Origin: Bombardia bombarda
Lineage: Eukaryota > Ascomycota > Sordariomycetes > Sordariales > Lasiosphaeriaceae
Reading direction: 5' to 3'
DNA length: 64,000 nt
Assembly (NCBI GenBank): GCA_030512295.1
Contig: JAULSR010000007.1
Coordinates: 582,501 to 646,500, forward strand
A program made the position numbers and the translations under genes. Below are positions 34,015-45,142 of this stretch, in pieces; the stretch's first letter is position 1, and the number at the start of each line of letters is the position of its first letter. The notes beneath the pieces are model-generated. The model saw nothing but the letters and a program-made list of their open reading frames with translations, did no database searches and was not told the origin of the DNA.

Positions 34015-37000
34015 ATGGCTCCCCGTTCTCGCCTCAGCGCCAACGCCAATGGCAACGAGACCGACGCGTCAAAGCCCGATGCCCCCGAGCCCGCCAGCCG
34101 TCCTGCTGCTGAAGAGCTGGTATGATCGATACATCCTCTTTCACACACGCGCCCTCCTCACCTTAGATCTCCCTTGCCCCTCCTCCACCTCCTCTACGTC
34201 CTCTTCCGTACCCTCGCGCCCGTAGCAGCCCTGGCTGCCCCCATCCTTAACAGCAGCTAACAAGCATGCAGGATGTCGAGACACCCGACTTCACCGAAGA
34301 CTCGGACACAAATCCCAATACCACCGCCAGCAGTGTGGTTGGGGAGCCAGCATTTGACGGTCGCAAAAAGAGAACAGAAGTCAACCAGTTGCGGAGGAGT
34401 ATTTTTGGAAAGAAGCACGACCGTTTGGGGGAATCCAAGGTAGGGAGGACGCGCTATTCAAACCCTCCGCCCATGAACATGGCGCGCTGACGCTGACACT
34501 TTTATAGGAAGATGATACCATCCGCCGATTTCGCTATCTTCTTGGACTTACCGACCTGTTTCGCCATTTTATCGAGGCCAACCCCGACCCGGCAATGCGA
34601 GAAATCATGGCGAAGATTGATCGTCAAAACGACGAGGCAGAGAAGGCAAGGAAGGCTACAAATCGACAGGGCGGTGCTACTAGCGAGAGGCGCCGACGCA
34701 CCGAGGCCGAGGAGGACGCTGAGCTACTCAAGGACGAGAAGCACGGAGGCTCCGCCGAGACCATTTTCCGCGAATCGCCTGCCTTTATCCAGGGCCAAAT
34801 GAGAGATTACCAGGTCGCCGGACTGAACTGGCTGATTTCCCTCCACGAAAATGGTATCTCCGGCATCCTAGCCGACGAGATGGGCCTGGGCAAGACACTC
34901 CAGACAATTTCATTCCTGGGCTATCTTAGGCACATCATGGGAATTACTGGTCCCCATCTGGTCATTGTGCCCAAGTCGACACTCGACAACTGGAACAGAG
35001 AGTTCACGCGCTGGACCCCAGAGGTCAACGTTCTGGTTCTGCAGGGCGCCAAGGAGGAGCGCCACCAACTCATCAGCGATCGCCTGGTCGACGAAAACTT
35101 CGATGTGTGCATCACCAGCTATGAGATGATTCTCCGCGAGAAGGCTCACCTCCGGAAATTCGCTTGGGAATACATCATCATCGACGAAGCCCACCGCATC
35201 AAGAACGAAGAGTCATCATTGGCCCAGGTTATTCGCATGTTCAACTCCAGAAACCGCCTTTTGATTACCGGAACTCCCCTACAGAACAACCTACACGAAC
35301 TTTGGGCGCTTCTGAACTTTCTACTTCCAGATGTCTTTGGAGACTCAGAGGCATTTGACTCGTGGTTTTCAGGCCAGGATAGAGACCAGGACACAGTTGT
35401 GCAGCAGCTACATCGCGTGCTACGGCCCTTCTTGCTCCGTCGTGTCAAGGCCGATGTGGAAAAAAGCCTTCTTCCCAAGAAGGAGGTCAATGTTTATATT
35501 GGAATGTCGGAGATGCAAGTCAAGTGGTATAAGAAGATCCTGGAGAAGGATATTGACGCCGTCAACGGAGCAGGTGGGAAGCGCGAGTCCAAGACACGTC
35601 TGCTGAACATCGTCATGCAGCTTCGTAAATGCTGTAACCATCCCTATCTCTTTGAGGGCGCCGAACCTGGACCGCCCTATACCACTGACGAGCATCTTGT
35701 TTTCAACGCCGGCAAGATGATTGTTCTCGACAAGCTGCTGAAAAGATTGAAGAAGCAAGGCAGCCGTGTGCTCATCTTCTCTCAGATGAGTCGTCTGCTT
35801 GACATCTTGGAGGATTACTGTGTCTTCCGCCAGTACAAATACTGCCGTATTGATGGTGGTACTGCTCACGAAGATCGTATTGCCGCCATTGACGATTATA
35901 ATAAGCCCGACTCCGAGAAATTCGTCTTTTTATTGACGACCAGAGCCGGAGGCCTCGGTATCAACCTGACAAGTGCCGATATCGTTGTCTTGTACGATAG
36001 TGATTGGAATCCTCAAGCTGATTTGCAAGCTATGGATCGAGCACATCGTATCGGACAAACCAAGCAAGTTGTCGTTTACCGGTTTGTCACAGATAACGCA
36101 ATTGAGGAGAAGGTCCTCGAGCGAGCAGCCCAGAAGCTGCGCCTTGACCAGCTGGTTATCCAGCAGGGTCGTGCTCAGGTTGCAGCCAAAGCTGCCGCTA
36201 ATAAAGACGACCTTCTGCACATGATCCAGCACGGTGCCGAGAAGGTATTCCAGACCAAGGGCGCGTTTGGGCAGCTGGCAGAGACTGGCGGCGAGCTTGA
36301 CGATGACGATATCGACAAGATTCTCTCGGCTGGCGAGAACCGAACAAAGGAGCTGAATGCCAGGTATGAGAAGCTTGGACTGGACGACCTGCAAAAGTTC
36401 ACATCAGAATCAGCATATGAGTGGAACGGGAAGGACTTTGCTACGCACAAGAAGGATATCGGTATCAACTGGATCAATCCGGCTAAGCGTGAGCGCAAGG
36501 AGCAAATTTATTCCATCGACAAGTACTACAAGCAGGCTCTGCAGACAGGTGGCCGGACTGCCGACACAAAGCCAAAGGCGCCCCGAGCACCCAAGCAGGT
36601 ATTGGTGCACGACTATCAGTTTTATCCCCCCAAGCTCCGGGATCTCCAGGACAGGGAAACAGCCTACTACCGCAAGGAGATTGGCTACAAGGTCCCGCTT
36701 GCTGATGGCGACGACGATAACCTCTCGGAACGCGAAGCCGAGCGTGCCCTTGACCAGCAGGAAATCGATAATGCCACTCCCCTAACCGAGGAGGAGCAAG
36801 AGGAGAAGCAGAAGCTCGCGCAGCAGGGGTTTGGGGAGTGGAACAAGCGCGATTTCCAACAGTTTGTCAATGGCTCGGGACGCTATGGCCGGACCGATTA
36901 CGATGGCATCGCGCAGGAGATTGACAGCAAAACGCCGGCCGAGATTAAGGCTTACGCAAAGGTGTTCTGGCAGCGATATACCGAGATCCACGACTACAAC

Positions 37001-37711
37001 AAGTACATCAAGGTTATTGAGGACGGCGAGGAGCGCATGCGCAAGATTGAGCACCAACGTAAGATGCTGCGCAAGAAGATGGGCCAGTACCGCGTGCCGC
37101 TGCAGCAGCTCAAGATCAACTACTCTGTATCAACTACGAATAAGAAGGTTTACACTGAGGAGGAGGATCGATTCCTTCTTGTGTTGTTGGATAAGCACGG
37201 TATAGATTCAGAGGGAATCTACGAGACTATTCGCGACGAAATCCGCGAGAGCCCGCTCTTCCGGTTCGACTGGTTCTTCTTGAGCCGCACGCCGATTGAG
37301 ATTAGTCGGCGGTGCAATACCCTGCTCACGACGATCGTCAAGGAGTTTGAGGATGTGAATACGACTGCCAGCACTAAGGGGACGAATGGAGTGGCGACGA
37401 CCAACGGCAAGGCGCTCAAGAGGGAGCAGCCGGATGACGAAGAGAACGATGAGGATAGCATATTGGGCATGGCGCCGGCAAAGAAGAAGACGAAGGTGAA
37501 TGGAGTCAAGGTGAGACACACAGACGTGTACATCCGGTTTAGAACTGCGAAACTGACTTAATAACAGAACAAGGCTCTCGACAACGTCAAGTCCACCTCG
37601 GGCAGCAAGGCCAATTCTACATCTCCGTCACGGGCGTCGAGCGTTTTGTCTAGCAACTCCAATGCTGCGGGTAAAGGCAAGGCAACAGCTGGCAAGGGCA
37701 AGAAGAAGTAG
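34015..37711 (+). CDS. ISWI-family chromatin remodelling ATPase
   Basis: Nuclear SNF2-family ATPase that slides and spaces nucleosomes. Exons: 34015-34119, 34272-34439, 34508-37510 and 37568-37711, giving 1,139 residues. The ATPase core spans about residues 185-660: motif [15 protein letters not shown], motif [15 protein letters not shown], motif [16 protein letters not shown], and the helicase C-terminal motifs [13 protein letters not shown] and [13 protein letters not shown]. The HAND region ([20 protein letters not shown]), the SANT domain ([20 protein letters not shown]) and the SLIDE domain ([20 protein letters not shown] to [14 protein letters not shown]) follow, which sets ISWI apart from CHD and SWI/SNF enzymes. 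The tail is Ser/Lys-rich and basic. The start is the first ATG in a good context with an exon leading into the second; the first 35 residues are poorly conserved. Whether it corresponds to Isw1 or Isw2 of yeast is not decided here. Confidence 0.95.
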
Positions 37712-39033
37712 AGATACGTACATACGGGTAATGATTTCCAGCTTGCTTGCGTCCTTGTGTATATCATGACGATAGGTGTAGTGGTGGATAGACGGTTGGA
37801 TGGGTAGTTGCTCGATGGTTTTCTTTTCCCTTCCTTTTCGGGATTGGTGGTGTGTAGGCTGCGATGTATGTATCGCCTGTATCGCCAAACGAAGCAAAAG
37901 AAACTGCTCATCATAGCACGTATGGTGATATGAAGGAGGTATAAGGGAGGAGGGAATGGATAGAGAGATAACTTAGGTTGGGGGAGGCGTTTTCATTTTT
38001 CATTTCATTTCATGTCGGGTTTCTAATTCATATCTTGTTTTGTTTTGATGGCTACACTGGAGTCAAGCTGGTGGGAGTTGGGAGGTTCGGTCAGTCCAGT
38101 TCTTTTTGCAACCGTGCCTGGGCAAAAGAAAGGTAGTATGTTAGATATTTGGTAGGCAAGATAGGAAGGAGGCTGCCACAAGTCAGTCAGCCAAACTACA
38201 ACTAACTATTATTAAATATCGTGAGACTTTGATATTGTTGGTTGGTAATGCAGACAATACTGATGGTGATGTTGGTACTTAGAGCAACCGCATGCTGCGT
38301 CTCGACCGTGCTTTAGTTTGGTACCTTTAATTCTTCGTCTGTGGTGGAGTATCTCCTACCTTTCCTTTGTGACAGTTCCTTCAAGTTATAATAATTCGAG
38401 TTTATTTCAGGTACATACAAATTTGTCATTGAGGATATTGCGCAATATGTATTTGGTTTTGCAGCCTTTAATCCGAGTTGAGATTTTCCTTTGTTTCATG
38501 CCCATTTCCCTCAGTAGTATTTTAAACTGGCTTTGACCGCGCTTATTCCGCTTTTTTCTACTCGAGTTACGCCGAGCGGCCGAACTGCGTTCTAGTTTAA
38601 GCAAGTTCGTCATTGATGCATGGTTGCTAACATCAAATGTTACTTTGATTTTGCGAGAGCACCTTTTCTAGAGATTGCTCTATTTGCATATATTATTATC
38701 TATGTTATTATACTGAAGACAAATGGTAGTGATATGTTACTTATTATATCGAGATGTCTAACCGCAAGCCACTCTCCTGTTGTCACTTCCATTGTGTAGG
38801 TCCCTACCAAGAATTAATTCAGTATCCCCCCAATTCCGCTCCTCCTCTCTTATGTCGTAAATATCAACAAAACTGGAATAAATGCTCGCTACAGGGGATA
38901 AAACGCCCTATTGACAGAAAGTCATAGCCAACCGACGCTCTAATAAACCAGCCGCTGCGAGTAGATATCCCCTCCAATAAAAGACAGGTACATGGCAGCC
39001 AAAAAAAAGCCGACCATCTCCCCTCTTCTCTCA
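37712..39033. other. Convergent intergenic region, 3' UTRs
   Basis: Lies between the convergent ISWI and SPX genes. The segment 38300-38760 is A+T-rich. No gene or stable RNA is recognisable. Confidence 0.6.
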
Positions 39034-40937
39034 TTAAGCCAGCCCCATCAGGATCTTGACCGGCATTGGCGCATTCCCCACCATCAGCACCAGCAACATG
39101 CCATTAAGAACGCACGCCGTCGCAAATGTGATCCAAACCGCCAGCTGATTAGCCCAACCCCCACCTCGACCGCCGGCAGTATGCTGTGGTTGTTGCTGTT
39201 GTTGTCCATGAGCGTGGTGATGCAGTTGGGTATGATCCTGCCTCGCAAGGGACATACCCAGCCCCGCGCACGCGCACCCCAGACTGGCGACAATCCCCAG
39301 CAACATGCCGGCGTCCACTTCCAACCTAAGCTTGTGGCGGCCCGTCATGATGAGGATAGTGGCGATTCCCATCAGAACAAAGGAGACGGCAAAGCAGGCC
39401 CAGGTGGCCCAGAAGAGCATGTGCTCGCGATAGGCGGCCATGCGCTGCTGCTCGATGCTCGGGAGCGTGATGCTGTGGGGGCTGGTGGTGGCGGCGTAGT
39501 GCGCCTTGTAGCCTGCGGGGAAGTAGTCGGTGGTTTCGGTCGAGGAGGCATACCCTCCACCGGGGTAGGAGCCGCGCCTTAGGGTGTTGTCGTTGCTATT
39601 GTTGTTGTTGTTGTTGTTGTCCTGGCGGCGGTCGCTACCCGAATCGTCGACGTCGGTGTCGGTCCAGCCGCCGGGGGTGGAGGCAAAGTAGCTCGCCGAC
39701 TGGTGATCGGTTATTGTGGTGGATGATGCGGCGGTCGTAGTACTGGTGATTGTGCCGTACGGGCGGCTGTTGTTGGTATTGTCATGGTGGCGGGGCAGGA
39801 GAGGACCGCGCTCGCCATTACCGTTGTCGTCGCCATCCGTGTCATGCGGGGCCTGAGGTAGCGTCGTGCCACCGCTGGCCCAGCTCCGCATTTTCCTTAT
39901 GGGCATTGCAAAAATGGACATGAGCGCAGTGACGCCGGGGAAGTTGAGGTCCTCGTTCGGGTTGACGTAGATGGCATAATCGTCCTCTGCGTGCGCATCA
40001 CCAGCCTCGCTGCCGTCGTCGTACTCATTCCAGTACCCGCCTGTCATGTGGCGCGCGGGTGGTTCCTGGTATTGTTGGTGTTGGTGCTGTTGCTGGCGCT
40101 TGTTGCGGAGATAGTACTGGTGGTGATTGCGGTTAACAATTGTGTCTGTCGGCGAGGCCTGGTCGATGAGGGGCTGGGAGGGTGGTGGTGGTGGCGAATT
40201 GGCTTCAGTCGTGGGTGAGACAGTCCCACTCCCGCTGTCGCACGAAAAAGTCGCGGCGGCCGACGGCAATGCCGCGCGAAGTGTCTCGCGCAGGTCGTCG
40301 TGCAGAGCCTGCAGGTTGGAAAAGCCGCGCCTTGTGAAGCTCTTTGGGTCTGATAGGACATTTTCGCGGAAGCGGGCGCCGAGGGTGGACGAGCCGGTCC
40401 ATTTTCGGTATTTTTTCAGAATCTTGCGGAATGCAACAATCTGGGCGCCGACAAAGCGCTGGAGACAGCGAATGTCGTCGTTGCACTGCTGCAGGTCCTG
40501 CTCGTACTTGACTGATCGGCGCTGTCGCTTCAGTGATTGGCGCTCGGCCCGCGAAGACGCACAGCGGATCATAAGCCGGTGTATCTGGGTCGACAGATAC
40601 TGTAGACGCCGCGAGATCTCGTCCGCCTTGCTCGACACAAAAAGATCGACTCGGTCATGCTGGCGACACAGCTCCGTGTACAGCCCATCCTCGAACTTGC
40701 ATAGAGCCGTGTCCTGGTGGCCTGGAATGGCAATAGCGGCCGCCTGGTCCTTTTTGGTGTGCGCCTTGATGTGGTGCTTAAGCGAGTTGTAGTCGATGTT
40801 ATCTGGAATTGGGGGCAGCACATGCAGGAATTAGCGAGCTGCCCGGTTGATTTAGGAATAGAATTGCAACATAAGGTACGCTTACAGAGACTCCATTCTG
40901 GGACCGAATTGGCCTCGAACTGCTCTCCGTATTTCAT
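39034..40937 (-). CDS. SPX-domain membrane protein with three C-terminal helices
   Basis: Predicted phosphate-status sensor or polyphosphate-related membrane protein of 606 residues. Exons on the minus strand: 40937-40886 and 40802-39034, joined as MKYGEQFEANSVPEWSL then YNIDYNSLKHHIKAH. This is the start of an SPX domain, which binds inositol pyrophosphates in known members. SPX covers about residues 1-190, with KIL KKYRKWTG and FRENVLSDPKSFTRR in its C-terminal helices. A long disordered Asn/Thr/Ser-rich middle follows. About residues 485-600 hold three membrane helices (FWATWACFAVSFVLMGIATI, MLLGIVASLGCACAGLGMSL, LAVWITFATACVLNGMLLVL), an arrangement like the small VTC/DUF202 membrane module. 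The VTC tunnel catalytic domain is absent, so this is not a polyphosphate polymerase. The role could be as a VTC accessory subunit, by analogy only. Confidence 0.85.
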
Positions 40938-43900
40938 CACTCGTCTTGTCTAGCTGTTGTCGCCGTGTTCGTTCGTTCCTGGGCTGCCAATTGGACTGGG
41001 ATTGTGCAGAGCAGACAAGTATCCGTAGGGCCGATGATGATGGGAATTCTCCAAAATGTAGTGGCGGCGCCCAGCCAAATGGTATTGTCTCCAACTCGTG
41101 TAATTGCCAAGCTGCTCCGTCGCGGACTTGGCTGTAACCTGGACGATGACGAAGATAGCGGGGCCTCGATATGGGGAGTGGAACTCTGGAACACTGCCAA
41201 CCGACGATAACCTGGAACTGCTGCAGGTACGGAAAACAGACAGCTTTGGGGGTCCCAAATCGACTTTGTTTCACTAAAAAGAGACGCGAGTATATTACGA
41301 ATAGGTAGATGGCTAATACTTGCCACTATCGGGGTGAGTTGAGTCTTGTATCCAAAAAGAGACAACTCAATGAGCTAAAACTCGGGAATCAAAGGTTGGC
41401 AGAGAAAGCAAGGACGGGCGAAACTAAAGCCTTCGTGAGGTCACCTTTGGAGTTATAGGCGGTGCAAGTCAATAACCGAAGTGGGCACCCCCCCTGCGCT
41501 TTTGCTTTCAGGGGTGGTAGCACTAGTGTGGGAGGGGCTTGCGACATAGGACCTGAGAACTGAACTGAGCACAGGCTGGCTGCACAGCCTTCAGCCCTGG
41601 AAACAAACTGAACCTGGACGGCCCGGGGGGACCGACTGCCACCAACCTAGTTACCTAACGGCACCTAGGGGACTGAGTTCCTGATCCGGACCATGGGGGG
41701 TTTTTAACTCTGCAAAATGCTAATTTTATCGTACCTAAGTACTTCGTACCAACAGCCTCCCGCTGGGACTGCCCGCTCCGTCCATCGGCACTTGAGGACA
41801 AAACATTACGAGCACTACTACCTACTTAAAAGTAGGCTTAACTTCATAGTCAGTGTTAATGAGAGATAGGGTGCCATCCGGATGGGCGCCGCGACCCCCG
41901 CCTCCGCTTTCTCGTTAACATGGATGGGCATGCAAAGAAGCAGAAGCAGAGGCGGCCTGCTCTGGGTCTCTAGCCGCCTGAGGCCACCGACCCACACTAG
42001 AGAACAATGGTGTGCAGTTACTGCAGTATCCTTCCTCATGATCGGATCCGCTCATGATCGCCAGAGTTTTTTTTTTCTTCTTCAGTCTTTTTGCCTCCCT
42101 GTGGATATTGCAACAACGGCCTGCCATGGTACACACCCAGACATCTGTCATGCTTGGTATTTACCTTACCTAGTGGTTTAATGTACCTATCTGTATGCAA
42201 ATCACGCTTTGCATTTCGGGAAGCCGCGCGCATACAAGTAAGGTATGGTTGCAGTGCAGTCGCAATTGCTCTTACTAATTACGCGCACCCATGATGAGAT
42301 AGATAGCTTTCGATACCTTCCATTCCAGGGTCCAGCGACAACGTTATCAACAGATGCTCTGACCAGTACACCCCGCTCGTTGGCAATTACTTCATGAAGC
42401 CAAAAAAAAAAAAAAAACCACCCAAAAAAAATTAATGAATAACTTGAGACCCAACCAACCTCTCCCGTCGTCGCCTCTACAGTCCACATATGCGTGGTCA
42501 TCGGCCTAGGCCCTGTTAGCCCCCTTGGCCTCCATCACCGGCGGGGCACCAAATCAAAACCGGCTAACAATGCGCACTAGCTAAGTCCGTAAAACGAGAT
42601 ACCGCGTGCGGAATGTTTCATACTAATGACTAACTACCTTAGGTACTTGCGGGAGAGAGAAAGGTCGCACGGTGCACGCATTGGACCCTGAATCTCAACT
42701 CTCTCAAGGCAACAAAAACAACGGCCCTAGCGTTGCACCACCTACACTACAAGAGGCTGGGAGGGGTGGCCGGCATTGATAAGAAGAAGCAGAACCGGGA
42801 GGCCATTCAGATTTCAGTCTCTGACTGTCGCGTGCCCACATGCCTATTTCAGCGCATGTGAGAAAGTCGTCGCGACTGCACTCTGAAATACGAAGTCAAG
42901 GTCGAAGAGCAACTACGAATGAGAATGCGTTGTTCGCCCACGTTTTCTCACGGCTTTCCTTTTTCCCCGCAGCTTTTTTTCTCGGCTGCTGCTGTTGCTC
43001 CACTTACATACATGATAAGGTACCATTGTGAGCCCTTCGTGCCCCTCGCTCGGAACACTCTCTCTCTTAATACACACATGCCAAACCGTTGTGTTGCAGC
43101 CAAGAAGGAGGGTGAAGTCTGCAGCTTTGTCGATCTCCAATATAACCAAAAGAAAGGAATGATTTGGCGGGGAGTCGGCTGCACCGCCCTATCACTGTCT
43201 GCGCAGGTTGCATACCTTAGCTATACTAGGTATTCACGCCGGTTTGATGGCCGTGGGGGCATCTTTTCTGCAACCGGCGAGCGTTTATCACCAGGTTCTG
43301 GTGTCCGAAAACATATCCCGAGACGGATATGGAGCACGCGACCAATGATCAGATATACCCTCCATGCAAAACTAGTAGCTGGCCGGCAGTAGCCAGACAC
43401 TAGCAGGCACAATAGTCTGTCTGGCGCGGCTGAATCATGCATATTTTTGATCTGAGCTCGCTGGGAATGGGATCTTAGCATCAAAGACTGGCGCTATCGC
43501 ACCTTATCGGACCCTAGAGGTAATCCGCACATGGTCGATATCCAACAACCCGAGACCCCTCACTGACCCTTCCAGAGCGTGGCCGGTTATGGAAGTTGCA
43601 GCTGTGCCGGGTTATGGTACGCCGCGATCGCACATGTGTTTGAATGGGCAGTTGGTGAGTGATAATTGTCGTTGCAAGGGTGACAAGGATCGAGATATCC
43701 CACCACCATCTCGACTACATATATGGCCGATATCTCGACGGGGTCCGTCCGTTACCGGTGCTGCAGGCATTGTGGGTGACCAACAGCCACATCAGGTCGT
43801 GAACCGTGGTCGGAGAGACTGCCGTGATTGGAAGTGGATGGCTGGCTTGCTTTGCAGAGCTCCATGTCACTGCCAAAACCGACGAGGAATGCAAAATGTT

Positions 43901-45142
43901 CGGGAAGCCGGAACAACAGCTATTGTTAATAAAGGTCCAAATCTATAGAGGCGATAAAGGACCCCGACCCCCAACCACCAGTCAGCCAGTCAGCCACAAA
44001 CCATAGGCCCGGATGTGACGGCGCCGGAGTAGGTAGGTAAAAAGCAGGGCTCTCGGCCCGGATAGAGCTGCCTCCCTCGAGCCTGCCTAAGTATCTGACC
44101 ACAGAATCAAGGGCAATAAGACGGTATTACTCCGATGTCTTGCGCCTCCTGAGGAAGAGATGGTGCACTCGCACGGGATCCTATTGGGGCCACCCCCGCT
44201 TTCGTTTCTACCTGCTTGTTTCGCGATTGCGATTTCGCGGCTCCCGTGTGGTGGCTGAAGGAGAGCGACATGCCCAAAGGGGTTTGTGGGTTAGGTGTTG
44301 GTGGAACAGAAGATTTACAATTTTATGATCTTTCGAGGGGACTTTTTGGAGAAGGCTGTGACACACATTACTTACCTAAGCAGGTGAGGTGAGCCATGAG
44401 CTATCGTGAAGCTCAGAGGGGTTGGCTGGATGGCATTATGTCATCAAGACATAAATGGGGGAAGGTATTCATATTTACTTTTCGGACTGAAAAGGGGCCC
44501 GAGAATATGATACGGAACAAGAGGCCACTGGGAGAAAAATGGTTCACAGCCGAGGCTGCTTGACGATTTATGAAGCCAAGACGAGCAAAGATCATATAAA
44601 TGTATGCTCGCACAGCTCACATTGAAAAAAAAAATTGAGAAAAAAAAAGAGAAAAGCTTGAAGTGCGATGTTAGACCACTGCTAAAGACAATGAAAACGC
44701 GAAACGTGATGCCATCGACGTTATGAGTTGTGATGATGAACTATGAGAGGAGGCAGTTCATCTGCAGTCAAAGTTTTAGTGCAGCTCAGATTTGGAGTTT
44801 CAGTAGCAGCAGCCTCACAGAATTGAGATAGACCAAGTAAATTGCGGGGTAGTCAAGGAAGTCCGTTAGCCACCGACACCGCTCATTGGCCAATCTACCT
44901 TAGCTCAGTGGCCCCGCCGTCAACTCAGCAAAAAAAAAAATCTAGGAGCAGCAGCACCAGCACCACCACCACCAGCACCACAGCTAGCCCAGCGAAAAAA
45001 AGACAATCAGCTAGCAACAGCATCGCCGGCCAAATTAAGGTTCTATTTCAGTCTGCAACCAAATACGCCCACCCCCAGACAGAAAGACAAAAAAGAGAAC
45101 CCTACGAAATAGGCAAAAGTGCACAGCCCACCCCAACAAGCA
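40938..45142. other. Gene-poor stretch of 4.2 kb
   Basis: The two flanking genes diverge, so their promoters lie at either end. No gene in between is supported; frames such as 42919-43392 and 43589-43948 lack domains and exon logic. Poly-A runs occur at 42401-42416 and 44626-44650, and an AGGT run at 44030-44041. The 300 nt before 45143 probably form the Mpp10 leader. Confidence 0.5.
44885..44894. promoter_or_regulatory. ATTGGCCAAT palindrome, paired CCAAT boxes
   Basis: A perfect 10-nt palindrome made of overlapping CCAAT boxes on both strands, about 250 nt before the Mpp10 start. CCAAT is the binding core of the fungal HAP/CBC complex. The site is inferred from sequence alone. Confidence 0.4.

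Noticed and set aside
40569..40940. Minus-strand frame beginning one codon before the SPX start
   Set aside because: Its first codon is GTG; only the segment 40937-40886 is real coding exon, and the remainder is an intron followed by the wrong phase of exon 2.
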